A stretch of DNA of 64,000 bases. Origin: Haloferax prahovense DSM 18310 (GTDB taxonomy: Archaea > Halobacteriota > Halobacteria > Halobacteriales > Haloferacaceae). The first letter of the stretch is position 1. Every line of letters begins with the position of its first letter. The stretch covers positions 7,188 through 71,187 of the forward strand of contig NZ_AOLG01000028.1 of NCBI RefSeq assembly GCF_000336815.1, read 5' to 3'. The notes under the pieces are model-generated. The model ran no database searches and had not been told where the DNA came from. It worked only from the letters and a program-made list of their open reading frames with translations. Below are positions 53,504 through 61,974 of the stretch, in pieces. The translations under genes and the position numbers were made by a program.

Positions 53504-53561
53504 GTTCGAACAGTTCGAACGAGGGTTCCACTTGCTCGAACGACCGCGGCGGACGCTCGAA
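53504..53561. promoter_or_regulatory. TTCGAAC operator array between the IclR and EthD genes
   Basis: GTTCGAACAGTTCGAAC (53504-53520) contains two TCGAA cores nine bases apart; further TCGAA cores start at 53536 and 53557, each 21 bases (two helical turns) after the previous one. The same nine-base pairing recurs at three places in the gap on the other side of the IclR gene. The best inference is an IclR-type operator; placement upstream of both TATA-like elements would suit activation or autoregulation. Confidence 0.5.
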
Positions 53562-53612
53562 CCGCGAGTCGGCGATAGAGCAAAGTAGCGTCCGATTGGA
53601 TAGCAGACGTGC

Positions 53613-53933
53613 ATGATTAAATTGGTGAATATTCTCGTCCGGGACGACGGCCACACGCACGAGGAGTTCGTCGAGCGGTGGCGGGGGAGCCACGCGGAAC
53701 TCGCTGCGGAGCTACCGGGGCTGGTGAAGTACGCGACGAGCGTCCCGACCGACCCCGAGCGGTCCGAATACGACGGCATCGTCGAACTCTACTTCGAGGA
53801 CATGGCCGCACTGAAGGCGGCGTTCGACTCCGAGGTCGGCCAGCGCGTGAACGCCGACGCGGCCGAGTTCATCGACATGGAGCAGGGGCCGACGCTCTAC
53901 GTCGAGGAGACGGTCCACCTCGACAGGTCCTGA
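53613..53933 (+). CDS. EthD-domain protein
   Basis: A 106-residue ferredoxin-like (dimeric alpha-beta barrel) protein of the EthD group: MIKLVNILVRDDGHTHEEFV, then ERWRGSHAELAAELPGLVKY and the YDGIVELYFEDMAALKAAFD segment. EthD-like proteins occur with many degradative oxidations and may bind intermediates. It is four bases from the ThDP enzyme gene and is surely translated with it. Confidence 0.88.
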   Translation: MIKLVNILVRDDGHTHEEFVERWRGSHAELAAELPGLVKYATSVPTDPERSEYDGIVELYFEDMAALKAAFDSEVGQRVNADAAEFIDMEQGPTLYVEETVHLDRS

Positions 53934-53937
53934 ATCC

Positions 53938-55632
53938 ATGAACACGAGCGAACGACTCGTCGAGAGCCTCGAACGGCTCGGCGTCGAGCGAATCTTCGGC
54001 TACCCCGGCGGCCGCGTCATCGAGCTGTTCGACCTGCTACCCGAGTCGGACATCGACCTCGTGCGCCCCCGCGACGAGCGCGAGGCGAGCGTCATGGCCG
54101 AGTTGTACGGCCGGTTGACGGGCGAACCGGGCGTTCTCGCCGGACAGGGGCCGTGGATAGGAAGCCTCGGCCTCATCGGACAGATGGAGGCGCGCCTCGC
54201 CTCGTCACCGATGGTCACCATCACCGAGGCCTCCGAGCGCGGGAACTACTCGACGCTCGCGCCCTACCAGCAGTCCCGCGGCGACTACGGCGGCCTCGAA
54301 CTCCCGAAGCTTCTCGACGCCGTGACGAAGGAACACTGGTTCCCGCGGACCCCGACCGAGACGGTTCGGAGCCTCCAACTCGCGTTCAAACACGCCGTCG
54401 CCGGGCGTCCCGGTCCGACCGCGGTCGTCCTCGACGGCGACGCCGTCACTGAGGAGTTCCCCGCCGAATCCGTGCCGCCGGTCTGGAACGACGAGACGCA
54501 GACCAGAACGTGGACCGCCGCGCCGACGGCCCGCGACGTCGCGGCCGCCGCCGAGGCGCTCGAAGCGGCCGAGCGACCGGTCATCATCTCGGGCAACGGC
54601 GTCCACGCGTCGGGCGCGTACGAGGAGCTGGCCGCGGTCGCCGAGGCCTACGAGGCGGCCGTCGTCACCTCCTACCTCGGGAAGTCGACGTTCCCCGAGA
54701 CGCACCACCTCGCCGGAGGCGTCATCGGCTCGTTCGGTCACGAGGGTGCGAACCAACTCGTCAGCGAGGCCGATACGCTCCTCGTCGTCGGCTGTCGCAT
54801 GAACCCGATGGACACCAACTGGCAGGCCCCCGACTTCATCCGCCCCGACGAGCAGACGATTATCCACGCCGATATCGACCCGCGGAACGCCGGGTGGGTC
54901 TACCCCGCCGACGTGGGACTCATCGGCGACGCGTCCGAATCGCTGCGCGAACTCGCGGCCGCCGGCGGCACCGAAAACGACTGGGCCGAGGACCGAGCCC
55001 GGAAGGCCCGCGAGTCGTTCCACGCGCCCGAGTGCGAGTCGGACGCCGCCCCCATCCTCCCCCAGCGGGCCGTCAAGGAAATCGAGCGCGTCGTCGACGA
55101 GGACACCATCGTCACCGCCGACTCCGGCAACAACCGCTTTTGGCTGCTCAACTACCTCCAGACGCCGGCGGTTCGGACCTACTTCGGCTCCGGCGGCGTC
55201 GGCGGCATGGGCTGGGCGACGCCCGCCGCGGTGTCGGCCGCACTGGCGACCGACAAGCGCGTCGTCGGCGTCGCGGGCGACGGCGGCTTCGCCATGACGA
55301 TGACGAGCGTCGAGACGGCGGTCGAACACGGCGTCGCGCCGACGGTCGTCGTTCTCAACGACACCAGCCTCGGGATGGTCAGACAGATGCAGCACGCTCC
55401 CGACGACATCGCGGGCGTCGAGTTCCACGACACGGACTTCGCGCGGGTCGCGGAGGCGTTCGGCGCGACGGGCGTCCGCGTCGAGACGCCGGGCGAACTC
55501 GGCGACGCGCTCGCCGACGCGAAGACGCACAGCCTCCCGACGGTCATCGACGCCCGTATCGACCGCAGTCAGGACATGGCCGCGACGCTCCAGTCGTCGT
55601 TCTACGCGTCGGTCGGCGGACTCCACGAGTAG
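53938..55632 (+). CDS. ThDP-dependent enzyme (acetolactate synthase/2-oxoacid decarboxylase-like)
   Basis: A 564-residue three-domain enzyme. The catalytic Glu is E47 in RPRDEREASVMAELYGRLTG; the ThDP motif is GDGGFAMTMTSVETAVEHGV followed by VVVLNDTSLGMV (GDG to N). The central domain has HADIDPRNAG. The family includes acetolactate synthase, benzoylformate decarboxylase and sulfopyruvate decarboxylase; a carboxylating or decarboxylating role on 2-oxoacids from aromatic breakdown fits the location but is not shown. Coupled to the EthD gene. Confidence 0.86.
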   Translation: MNTSERLVESLERLGVERIFGYPGGRVIELFDLLPESDIDLVRPRDEREASVMAELYGRLTGEPGVLAGQGPWIGSLGLIGQMEARLASSPMVTITEASERGNYSTLAPYQQSRGDYGGLELPKLLDAVTKEHWFPRTPTETVRSLQLAFKHAVAGRPGPTAVVLDGDAVTEEFPAESVPPVWNDETQTRTWTAAPTARDVAAAAEALEAAERPVIISGNGVHASGAYEELAAVAEAYEAAVVTSYLGKSTFPETHHLAGGVIGSFGHEGANQLVSEADTLLVVGCRMNPMDTNWQAPDFIRPDEQTIIHADIDPRNAGWVYPADVGLIGDASESLRELAAAGGTENDWAEDRARKARESFHAPECESDAAPILPQRAVKEIERVVDEDTIVTADSGNNRFWLLNYLQTPAVRTYFGSGGVGGMGWATPAAVSAALATDKRVVGVAGDGGFAMTMTSVETAVEHGVAPTVVVLNDTSLGMVRQMQHAPDDIAGVEFHDTDFARVAEAFGATGVRVETPGELGDALADAKTHSLPTVIDARIDRSQDMAATLQSSFYASVGGLHE

Positions 55633-55722
55633 CGCGCGGTGACGAGTCGGCCGTCGCCGACCCTCTCGGCGGTCCGCTCCCCGGGAAACACTTTTCTCGC
55701 GCGCAGGTAGAACTACGATATC

Positions 55723-56685
55723 ATGTCAGCATCGACCGTGATGGTTACGGGCGGGACCGGGTTCATCGGCTCGTACGTCGCGTCGGACCTCGTCGCGGCC
55801 GGCCACGACGTAGTCGCCTACGACCGCTCGACCGACCCGCGCATCCTCGACAGACTCGGCGTCGCCGACGACGTGACGATACGCCGCGGCGACGTAACCG
55901 ACCCGACCGACGTGTTCCGGGGGGTGCGAGAGACCGGCACGACGCACATCGTCCACCTCGCGGCGCTCCTGACGACGACGGCGCGGGAAAACCCGCGGGC
56001 CGCGCTCGACGTGAACGTCCAGGGGACGAACAACGTCTTCGAGGCGGCGCGCGCCCTCCCCGAACAGGTCGAACGCGTCGCGTGGGCGTCGTCGGCGGCG
56101 GTGTACGCCCCGCCCGCGAACTACGGTGGCGACTTCGTGACCGAGTCCGACCTCGTCTACCCCGACACGCTCTACGGAGCGACCAAGGAGTACAACGAGC
56201 ACCAGGCCCGGGTCTATTACGAGGACTTCGGCGTCTCGCACGTCGCGCTCCGGCCGACGGTCGCCTACGGCCCGTACCGCGAGACCGGCGGGTCCGCGTT
56301 CCTCGCCAACATCGTCGAAAAGCCGGCGCTCGGCGAGCCCTTCAGCGTCGACTACGGCGACCAAGTTATCGACTGGCAACACGTCCGCGACATCGCGCAG
56401 GCGTTCCGCAAGGCAACGTTCGCCCCCGAAGACGACCTCACCCAACGCGTCTACAACGTTCGCGGGGAGTTGGCGACGATTCGCGAGGCCGCGGAGACGG
56501 TACGGCGACTCCTCCCCGACGCCGACCTCACGGTCTCCGACGAGGGCGAACTCCCGTGGACCCAGGAACTCGACATGGCGAAGGCGCAAGCCGACCTCGG
56601 CTACGACCCCGAGTACGACCTCGAAACCGGGTTCCGCGACTACCTCAACGTGCTTCGGAAGGAACACGGATTGGAGCCGGTCTGA
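55723..56685 (+). CDS. NAD-dependent epimerase/dehydratase (extended SDR)
   Basis: A 320-residue Rossmann enzyme. MVTGGTGFIGSYVASDLVAA is the NAD motif, WASSAAVYAPPANYGGDFVT gives the catalytic Ser/Tyr side, and LYGATKEYNEHQARVYYEDF carries Y-x-x-x-K with the Tyr in LYGATK. Such enzymes epimerise, reduce or dehydrate sugars or related polyols. Separate from the ThDP gene by 90 bases, possibly in the same operon. Confidence 0.88.
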   Translation: MSASTVMVTGGTGFIGSYVASDLVAAGHDVVAYDRSTDPRILDRLGVADDVTIRRGDVTDPTDVFRGVRETGTTHIVHLAALLTTTARENPRAALDVNVQGTNNVFEAARALPEQVERVAWASSAAVYAPPANYGGDFVTESDLVYPDTLYGATKEYNEHQARVYYEDFGVSHVALRPTVAYGPYRETGGSAFLANIVEKPALGEPFSVDYGDQVIDWQHVRDIAQAFRKATFAPEDDLTQRVYNVRGELATIREAAETVRRLLPDADLTVSDEGELPWTQELDMAKAQADLGYDPEYDLETGFRDYLNVLRKEHGLEPV

Positions 56686-56724
56686 GCCGAGAGCCGACGG
56701 GCCGAAACGCCGCCGTGGAGTCGG

Positions 56725-56934
56725 TCACGGCCGCCGAGCGTCGTCGGCGCCCTCGGTCTCGGGACCGTCCAGCAGGTCGCGGATATCGTCGGGCGACAGC
56801 AGGTCGACGAGGCTCTCGCCCGAGTCGTAGCGCTCGCGCTCGTCGGGCGTGAGATAGTCCGCGAGGTCGCGTTCTGTGAGCAGTTCCTCGAGTCTGTCGT
56901 CGAGGTCGTCCGGGTCGTAACCGGGGATGACCAT
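56725..56934 (-). CDS. Small acidic conserved haloarchaeal protein
   Basis: A 69-residue protein, MVIPGYDPDDLDDRLEELLT and onward, with nearly a third Asp plus Glu. No domain is recognised; predicted all-helical. Candidate haloarchaeal orphan; the location gives no clear function. Confidence 0.5.
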   Translation of the reverse strand: MVIPGYDPDDLDDRLEELLTERDLADYLTPDERERYDSGESLVDLLSPDDIRDLLDGPETEGADDARRP

Positions 56935-57012
56935 ATCACCGGATTGTCGCGAGCACCCTTATAACACGGCACTCGTCGCGTTTCCGACGAATGCCGAGCG
57001 CGAGCCGCCCGC

Positions 57013-57384
57013 TCACTCCACGACGACGCCGTCGTCCTTCGCGTTCGGCGCGCCGACGACGAACACCTCGCCGTCCTCGACGCAGCGCAGTTGCCGAACC
57101 TCGTCGGACGAGACGACCACGAAGTCGCCCGGTTCGAGGTCGAGCACGTCGGTCTCCTCGCCGTCGTCGCCGGCGAAGGCGAGTTCGAACGCGCCGGAGA
57201 GAACGTGATACAGTTCCTCTTGTTCGCGCTGGTAGTGCATCGGTCCCGACCCGCCCGCGTCGAACGACCAGACCGACGGGCGCATCTTCCGCGGGCGAAG
57301 CTCGTAGCCGACGGCCTTGACTCGGGCGTCGGCGTTCTCCACGTCGTGCGGTTCGAGGTCGGCGAGGTTGACGCGCTCGTACAT
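57013..57384 (-). CDS. Cupin-domain protein
   Basis: A 123-residue single cupin. The metal-binding motif 1 is visible in GSGPMHYQREQEELYHVLSG (His-x-x-x-x-x-Glu-x-x-x-x-His type), and motif 2 near FVVVSSDEVRQLRCVEDGEV. Probably a small-molecule binding or isomerising protein in the catabolic region. Confidence 0.84.
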   Translation of the reverse strand: MYERVNLADLEPHDVENADARVKAVGYELRPRKMRPSVWSFDAGGSGPMHYQREQEELYHVLSGAFELAFAGDDGEETDVLDLEPGDFVVVSSDEVRQLRCVEDGEVFVVGAPNAKDDGVVVE

Positions 57385-57449
57385 CGGCGCGAGCTACGAA
57401 GCGCGGGGTAATAGGTATGCTGACGAGTGTCGCGGCGGTTCGCGTCGGA

Positions 57450-58040
57450 CTACTGGGTCTGGGAGTACCGCTCGACCCACTCCTGTAGGCTGATTCCCAT
57501 CGCGGACTGCGTGATGGCGTTCGAGGACGCCGAGTTCGCGCTCTTGACGAGTTCGGCTTCGAGCGTCCGGGTCGGAATCTCGCCGATGAAGTGGGGGATG
57601 GCGCGCTGGACCGCGAGCGGGCAGCCGACCTCGTGGGCGAGGGCGTAGCCCGAAAGCGAGTGCGGAATCTCCCCGCTGGCGTACTCCGGGTCGGGGTCGT
57701 CGAGCACGTCGTCGTCGACGAAATCGACGTACTCGTAGCACTTGCCCACGTCGTGGAGGAGGCAGGCCGCGCGGACCACGTCGAACTCCGGGTCCGCGCC
57801 ATGGAAATCCCGCTGTTCCTCGGCGGCGCGGACGGCGATTCGCGTTACGCCGCGGACGTGCTCGACGTTCGTCACCTCGTGGATGTTCCACGCGTAGGGG
57901 ATGTCGTCGATGTCGCGCCAGCCGCCGCGGGCGAGACCGAGACACCACGCCTCGACGACTCGCTCGCGGAGGTCGGCGTCCTCGATGTCGGCGAGTTCAG
58001 GGAAGGCGGCCTCGACCTGCGCGCGGTAGTCGTGCGACAT
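57450..58040 (-). CDS. HD-domain phosphohydrolase-like protein
   Basis: A 196-residue HD-domain protein. The metal ligands of the fold are in EHVRGVTRIAVRAAEEQRDF and VVRAACLLHDVGKCYEYVDF (the HD pair) with a later GYALAHEVGC His. Members of this group hydrolyse phosphate esters or act as sensors. It is three bases downstream of the double EthD gene and probably in one operon with it. Confidence 0.86.
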   Translation of the reverse strand: MSHDYRAQVEAAFPELADIEDADLRERVVEAWCLGLARGGWRDIDDIPYAWNIHEVTNVEHVRGVTRIAVRAAEEQRDFHGADPEFDVVRAACLLHDVGKCYEYVDFVDDDVLDDPDPEYASGEIPHSLSGYALAHEVGCPLAVQRAIPHFIGEIPTRTLEAELVKSANSASSNAITQSAMGISLQEWVERYSQTQ

Positions 58041-58043
58041 CGC

Positions 58044-58769
58044 TCAGCGGCCCCCAGTCACGTCTTTCTGGACCGTCTCGCGGCCGACGAACCGCGGGCG
58101 GTCGCCGATGGAGAGGAAGTTGTCAACATCTTCGCGGGGCGCTTTCGCCTTCGGGTGGTCGGGGTCGTAGTCGCGCGAGGACTCGTGGCCGAGGCCCGCC
58201 CGAAGCGCGTCGAGGCTCTCGAAGTAGAGTTCGGCGACGCCGTCGAACTCGGCGCGTTCGGGGTCGGTCGGGACGACGCGGGCGTACCGGACCACGCCGG
58301 GAATCTCGCGGGCGAGGAGGACGTGGGTGTTCGCCCAGTGGTCGAGGAACTCGTCGTGGCTCATCCCGTCTTTGCGGACGAGAAACGCCGAGTGCTTGTA
58401 GAGTCCCGTCGTGTCGCCGCCGGTCTCGTCTTTCTCGACGACCTCCTCGCCGATGATTCGGGGGCGTCGCTCGACGTCGAGAAAGTTGTCCACGTCGTCT
58501 CTCGCCGCTTTCGCCGTCCCCTTCGCGGGGTCGTAGTCGCGCGAGCCCTCGCTGCCGAGCGCGTCGTGGAGCGCGCCGAGGTCGTCGAAGTACAACTCCG
58601 CGAGACCGTCGAACTCGGAGACCTCGGGGTCGACCGGAACCACCGTCTGGTAGCGGACGACGCCCTCGATGTCGCGGGCGATGGGCGTGTGATTGTCCTG
58701 CCAGTACGTGACGAACTCGTCGTGACTCATCCCCGCCTTGCGGACAAGCAGGGCTACGTGCTTGTACAT
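58044..58769 (-). CDS. Tandem EthD-like (double ferredoxin-like) protein
   Basis: A 241-residue protein of two similar halves: MYKHVALLVRKAGMSHDEFV at the start and LYKHSAFLVRKDGMSHDEFL around residue 122. Each half carries the DEFxxYWxxxHxP-like EthD signature and an EFDGLAELYFDDLGAL-type strand. It probably arose by duplication of a single-domain protein like the one at 53613. TATA-like box lies 22-27 bases upstream of the start. Confidence 0.87.
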   Translation of the reverse strand: MYKHVALLVRKAGMSHDEFVTYWQDNHTPIARDIEGVVRYQTVVPVDPEVSEFDGLAELYFDDLGALHDALGSEGSRDYDPAKGTAKAARDDVDNFLDVERRPRIIGEEVVEKDETGGDTTGLYKHSAFLVRKDGMSHDEFLDHWANTHVLLAREIPGVVRYARVVPTDPERAEFDGVAELYFESLDALRAGLGHESSRDYDPDHPKAKAPREDVDNFLSIGDRPRFVGRETVQKDVTGGR

Positions 58770-58790
58770 GCGTACACCTGCCGATTCACG

Positions 58791-58796
58791 TATAAG
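58791..58796 (-). promoter_or_regulatory. TATA-like box of the tandem EthD gene
   Basis: TATAAG (CTTATA on the coding strand) is 22-27 bases upstream of the ATG at 58769. Confidence 0.45.
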
Positions 58797-58837
58797 ACAA
58801 TAAATCATGAGGTACGCTCGCACTGCCCATCTACAAC

Positions 58838-58844
58838 AAATTAA
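58838..58844 (+). promoter_or_regulatory. TATA-like box of the M24 gene
   Basis: AAATTAA lies 26-32 bases before the ATG at 58870 and favours it over the in-frame ATG at 58807, which lies upstream. Confidence 0.5.
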
Positions 58845-58869
58845 TGTGATAGTCACGAGTGGTGGGCGT

Positions 58870-60144
58870 ATGCCTTTCCACGAGCGGGGGTTCATGAGCG
58901 GGACCCGCGGGACGATGGCCGTCGACTGGGAACAGCGCATCGACGTGAAGCGGATGCGCGAGGAGCGGAAGGACCGCGCTCTCTCGCGGATGCGCGAGGC
59001 GGGCCTCGGGAGCATGCTCCTCATCGACGACCCGAACATCCGGTACGTGACCGGGTTGGCGATGACCGGCGGGTCGGGTGCGGACCACTACTCGCTGCTT
59101 CTGGAAGACGGTACGGTCGTCCACTGGGACACCGCCGACCACGCGAGCAACCAGCGATACAACTGCCCGTGGCTGACCGACGTTCGCTACGCCTGTCCCG
59201 GGCTGGGGAACGTCCCGCGGGCCTCCGGCCGCGACTCGGCCCGGTCGTTCCTCCTCGACAAGATGGCCCAGACCGTCGTCGACGCCCTCGACGAGTACGG
59301 CCTCGCCGACGAGGCGATGGGCATCGACACCGGCCACGCGGGGCTGCTCGACGCCTTCGAATCGAAGAATATCGACACCCGACCCGCCGAGTGCGCGGCG
59401 GTGATGGAGGACGCCCGAAAGACGAAGACCGAAGACGAAATCGAGTGTCTGCGGCAGGTCGCGGCCGTCTGCGAGGCGGGCTTTCAGGCCATCGCCGAGA
59501 ACGCGAAGCCGGGCGCGCGGGAGTCGGAGGTGTGGGGCGACGCCGTCCGCGAACTCTGGCGGCACGGCGCGATGGCGCAGGGCGGCTACCTCACGTCGGG
59601 GCCGAACACGTGGCCGAAGCATCAGGCGAACACCACGGACCGACTGATTCGCCCCGGCGACCTCGTCTACGCCGACTTCTACAACGTCGGCTACCTCGGC
59701 TACCGCTCGTGTTACTACCGGACCTTCTCGATGGGCGAACCGACCGACGAACAGCGCGACGCCTACGAGACGGCCCGCGACAACCTCTACGCCGTCCTCG
59801 ACGAAATCGAGCCGGGGAAGACCACCGACGAAATCGCGGCGGCGTTTCCGGACATGGCGGGCGAACACGCCGACTGGTACGGCGCGGACGACCACTGGCA
59901 GTTGACGACCAATCACTGGGCCCACGGCCTCGGGCTTCAACTGTACGAAGTACCGCTCATCTGGCGCGGCCTCTCGCCGGACCATCCCATCGAAATCGAG
60001 GAGGGGATGACGATGGCCGTCGAAACCCAAGAGCCGGCGGGGAGACAGGGCGTCCGCGTCGAGGAGATGGTCGTCGTCCGCGACGACGGCGTCGAGCTCC
60101 TCAGTCAGTGGCCCGTCGAGGAGATAACGGTTATCGAACACTGA
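58870..60144 (+). CDS. M24-family (Xaa-Pro peptidase/creatinase-like) hydrolase
   Basis: A 424-residue pita-bread enzyme. The N-terminal creatinase domain (MREERKDRALSRMREAGLGS) is followed by the M24 domain. D269 (ADFYNVGYLG), H352 (NHWAHGLGLQ), E385 (MAVETQEP) and E399 (RVEEMVVV) keep four of five metal ligands, but the second Asp is replaced: YRSCYYRTF has Cys 281 where peptidases have SD. Creatinase-type relatives have lost the metals in this way. Together with the hydantoinase-like genes downstream on the other strand it suggests an amide or guanidino-type substrate. Confidence 0.85.
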   Translation: MPFHERGFMSGTRGTMAVDWEQRIDVKRMREERKDRALSRMREAGLGSMLLIDDPNIRYVTGLAMTGGSGADHYSLLLEDGTVVHWDTADHASNQRYNCPWLTDVRYACPGLGNVPRASGRDSARSFLLDKMAQTVVDALDEYGLADEAMGIDTGHAGLLDAFESKNIDTRPAECAAVMEDARKTKTEDEIECLRQVAAVCEAGFQAIAENAKPGARESEVWGDAVRELWRHGAMAQGGYLTSGPNTWPKHQANTTDRLIRPGDLVYADFYNVGYLGYRSCYYRTFSMGEPTDEQRDAYETARDNLYAVLDEIEPGKTTDEIAAAFPDMAGEHADWYGADDHWQLTTNHWAHGLGLQLYEVPLIWRGLSPDHPIEIEEGMTMAVETQEPAGRQGVRVEEMVVVRDDGVELLSQWPVEEITVIEH

Positions 60145-60366
60145 TTCCTGACACGATAAGCGGACCACTCACAAATTTTAAAAATTGTAGAATTTGTTAC
60201 TCGAGCCCATCTAAGCACGCGTCCATCGGGCCACAGCTCGTCAGGAGAGAGTACAACCCGAATATCGAACCGTTTAGTCAGCAGTGTGTGATTTCTATGG
60301 CGACTGATTACGCCGGCGCGGGGACTCCCCGTGTCCCCTCGCCAGAGCCCAACTGACCGGCCGACG
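60145..60366. other. Intergenic region between convergent M24 and hyuB genes
   Basis: Contains an A/T-rich near-palindrome (ACAAATTTTAAAAATTGT, about 60171-60188) likely to act as termination signal for either strand. No gene is visible. Confidence 0.4.
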
Positions 60367-61974
60367 CTAGTCCGCTTTTCCGTCCTCGCGGTCCCGGCGG
60401 CGTGCATCGTCATCGCGGTCGGCGGGGTCGCCGTAGCCGCCGCCGCCCGGCGTCCGAACCGTGACGGTCGTGCCGGCGGCCACGTCGCGGGTCGTCTTCG
60501 ACGGAACCGCCTCGCCGTCGACGAGGTTCTGTCCGGTCGCTCCGTCCTCGCCGCCGGCGATGCCGCGAGGGGCGACCCGCCGGCGCTCGGTGAGAAGCGA
60601 GACGGTCGCGTCGGCTTCGACCGTGACCGACCGGACGATACCGAGACCGCCGCGGAACTCACCGCGGCCGCCGCTTCCCTCGCGGAGGCCGTACGCCTCG
60701 ACGAAAAGCGGGTACTCGGCTTCCAGCGCCTCGACCGGCGTGTTGAGCGTGTTCGTCATCCCGACCTGCACGCCGTCCATGCCGTCGCCGCCCGCGCGGC
60801 CGCCGAAGCCGCCGCCGATAGTCTCGTAGTAGGTGAAGCCGTCCGAACCGCCGGCGCGACTGCCGATGGTCAGGTTGTTCATCGTCCCCTGTCCCTGCGC
60901 GGGGACGCGCTCGGGGGCCGCGTCGGCGAGCGCCGCGAAGACCACGTCGGTCACGCGCTGGCTGGTCTCGACGTTGCCGCCGACGACCGCCGCGGGGGCG
61001 TCGGGGTTGAGGAGCGAGCCGTCGGGGACCTCGACCGAGATGGGGTCGTAACAGCCCTGGTTCGGCGGAATCTCGGGGTCGGTGACGCAGCGAACGACGA
61101 AGTACACCGCGCTTTTCGCGACCGCCAGCGGGGCGTTGACGTTGCCGGCGACCTGGTCGGCCGTCCCCGCGAAGTCGAACTCGACGGTGTCGCCGTCGAC
61201 CGTCGCGGTCACCTCGATGGGGATGTCGTCGTCGGTCACGCCGTCGCCTTCGAGCACGTCGCGGGCGCGGTACTCGCCGTCGGGCAGGTCGCGCAGTTCC
61301 GCGGTGACGCGGTTCCGGGAGTAGTCCATCACGGCGTCGAACGCCGCGAGAACGCGGGACCGGCCGTGTTCCCCGACGAGGTCGGCCAGTCGCTCCTCGG
61401 CGCGCTCGTTCGCCGCGATTTGGGCGCGGATGTCGGCGCGACGCTCGCCGGGGTTGCGGACGTTGGCGAGGAGCAGCGACAGCACGTCGTCGTTGGTCTC
61501 GCCGCCGGCGACGAGTCTGACCGGCGGGAGTCGAAGCCCCTCCTGATAGATTTCGCGCGCGCCGGCGGGCATGCTGCCGGGCGTCATCCCGCCCACGTCG
61601 GCGTGGTGCGCCCGCGAGACGGCGAAGCCGAGCACCTCGCTGTCGACCGAAAGCGGCGACACCATCGTCACGTCGGGGAGGTGCGTCCCGCCCTCGAAGG
61701 GGTCGTTGAGGACGAACACGTCGCCCGGTTCCGGGCCGTAGTCGAGGACCGTGTCGACGGCCTCGGGCATCGCGCCGAGGTGGACCGGGATGTGTTCGGC
61801 CTGCGCGACGAGGCGGCCGTCGGCGTCGAACAGCGCCGTCGAGCAGTCGCGGCGCTCCTTGATGTTCGGCGAGTACGACGAGGTGATGAGCACCTGTCCC
61901 ATCTCCTCGGCGACGCTCTCGAACTGGTTGCGCATGATTTCGAGCGTCACGGGGTCGACCTCGCAGTCGCTCAT
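60367..61974 (-). CDS. hyuB: Hydantoinase B/oxoprolinase beta subunit
   Basis: A 535-residue subunit of the ATP-dependent hydantoinase/oxoprolinase/acetone carboxylase family. It begins VDPVTLEIMRNQFESVAEEM and has YSPNIKERRDCSTALFDADG and HNADVGGMTPGSMPAG-like segments (here HHADVGGMTPGSM) with VRTPGGGGYGDPADRD at the end, all typical of HyuB. It overlaps hyuA by four bases (ATGA). Acts on cyclic amides or amide bonds. Confidence 0.92.
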   Translation of the reverse strand: MSDCEVDPVTLEIMRNQFESVAEEMGQVLITSSYSPNIKERRDCSTALFDADGRLVAQAEHIPVHLGAMPEAVDTVLDYGPEPGDVFVLNDPFEGGTHLPDVTMVSPLSVDSEVLGFAVSRAHHADVGGMTPGSMPAGAREIYQEGLRLPPVRLVAGGETNDDVLSLLLANVRNPGERRADIRAQIAANERAEERLADLVGEHGRSRVLAAFDAVMDYSRNRVTAELRDLPDGEYRARDVLEGDGVTDDDIPIEVTATVDGDTVEFDFAGTADQVAGNVNAPLAVAKSAVYFVVRCVTDPEIPPNQGCYDPISVEVPDGSLLNPDAPAAVVGGNVETSQRVTDVVFAALADAAPERVPAQGQGTMNNLTIGSRAGGSDGFTYYETIGGGFGGRAGGDGMDGVQVGMTNTLNTPVEALEAEYPLFVEAYGLREGSGGRGEFRGGLGIVRSVTVEADATVSLLTERRRVAPRGIAGGEDGATGQNLVDGEAVPSKTTRDVAAGTTVTVRTPGGGGYGDPADRDDDARRRDREDGKAD

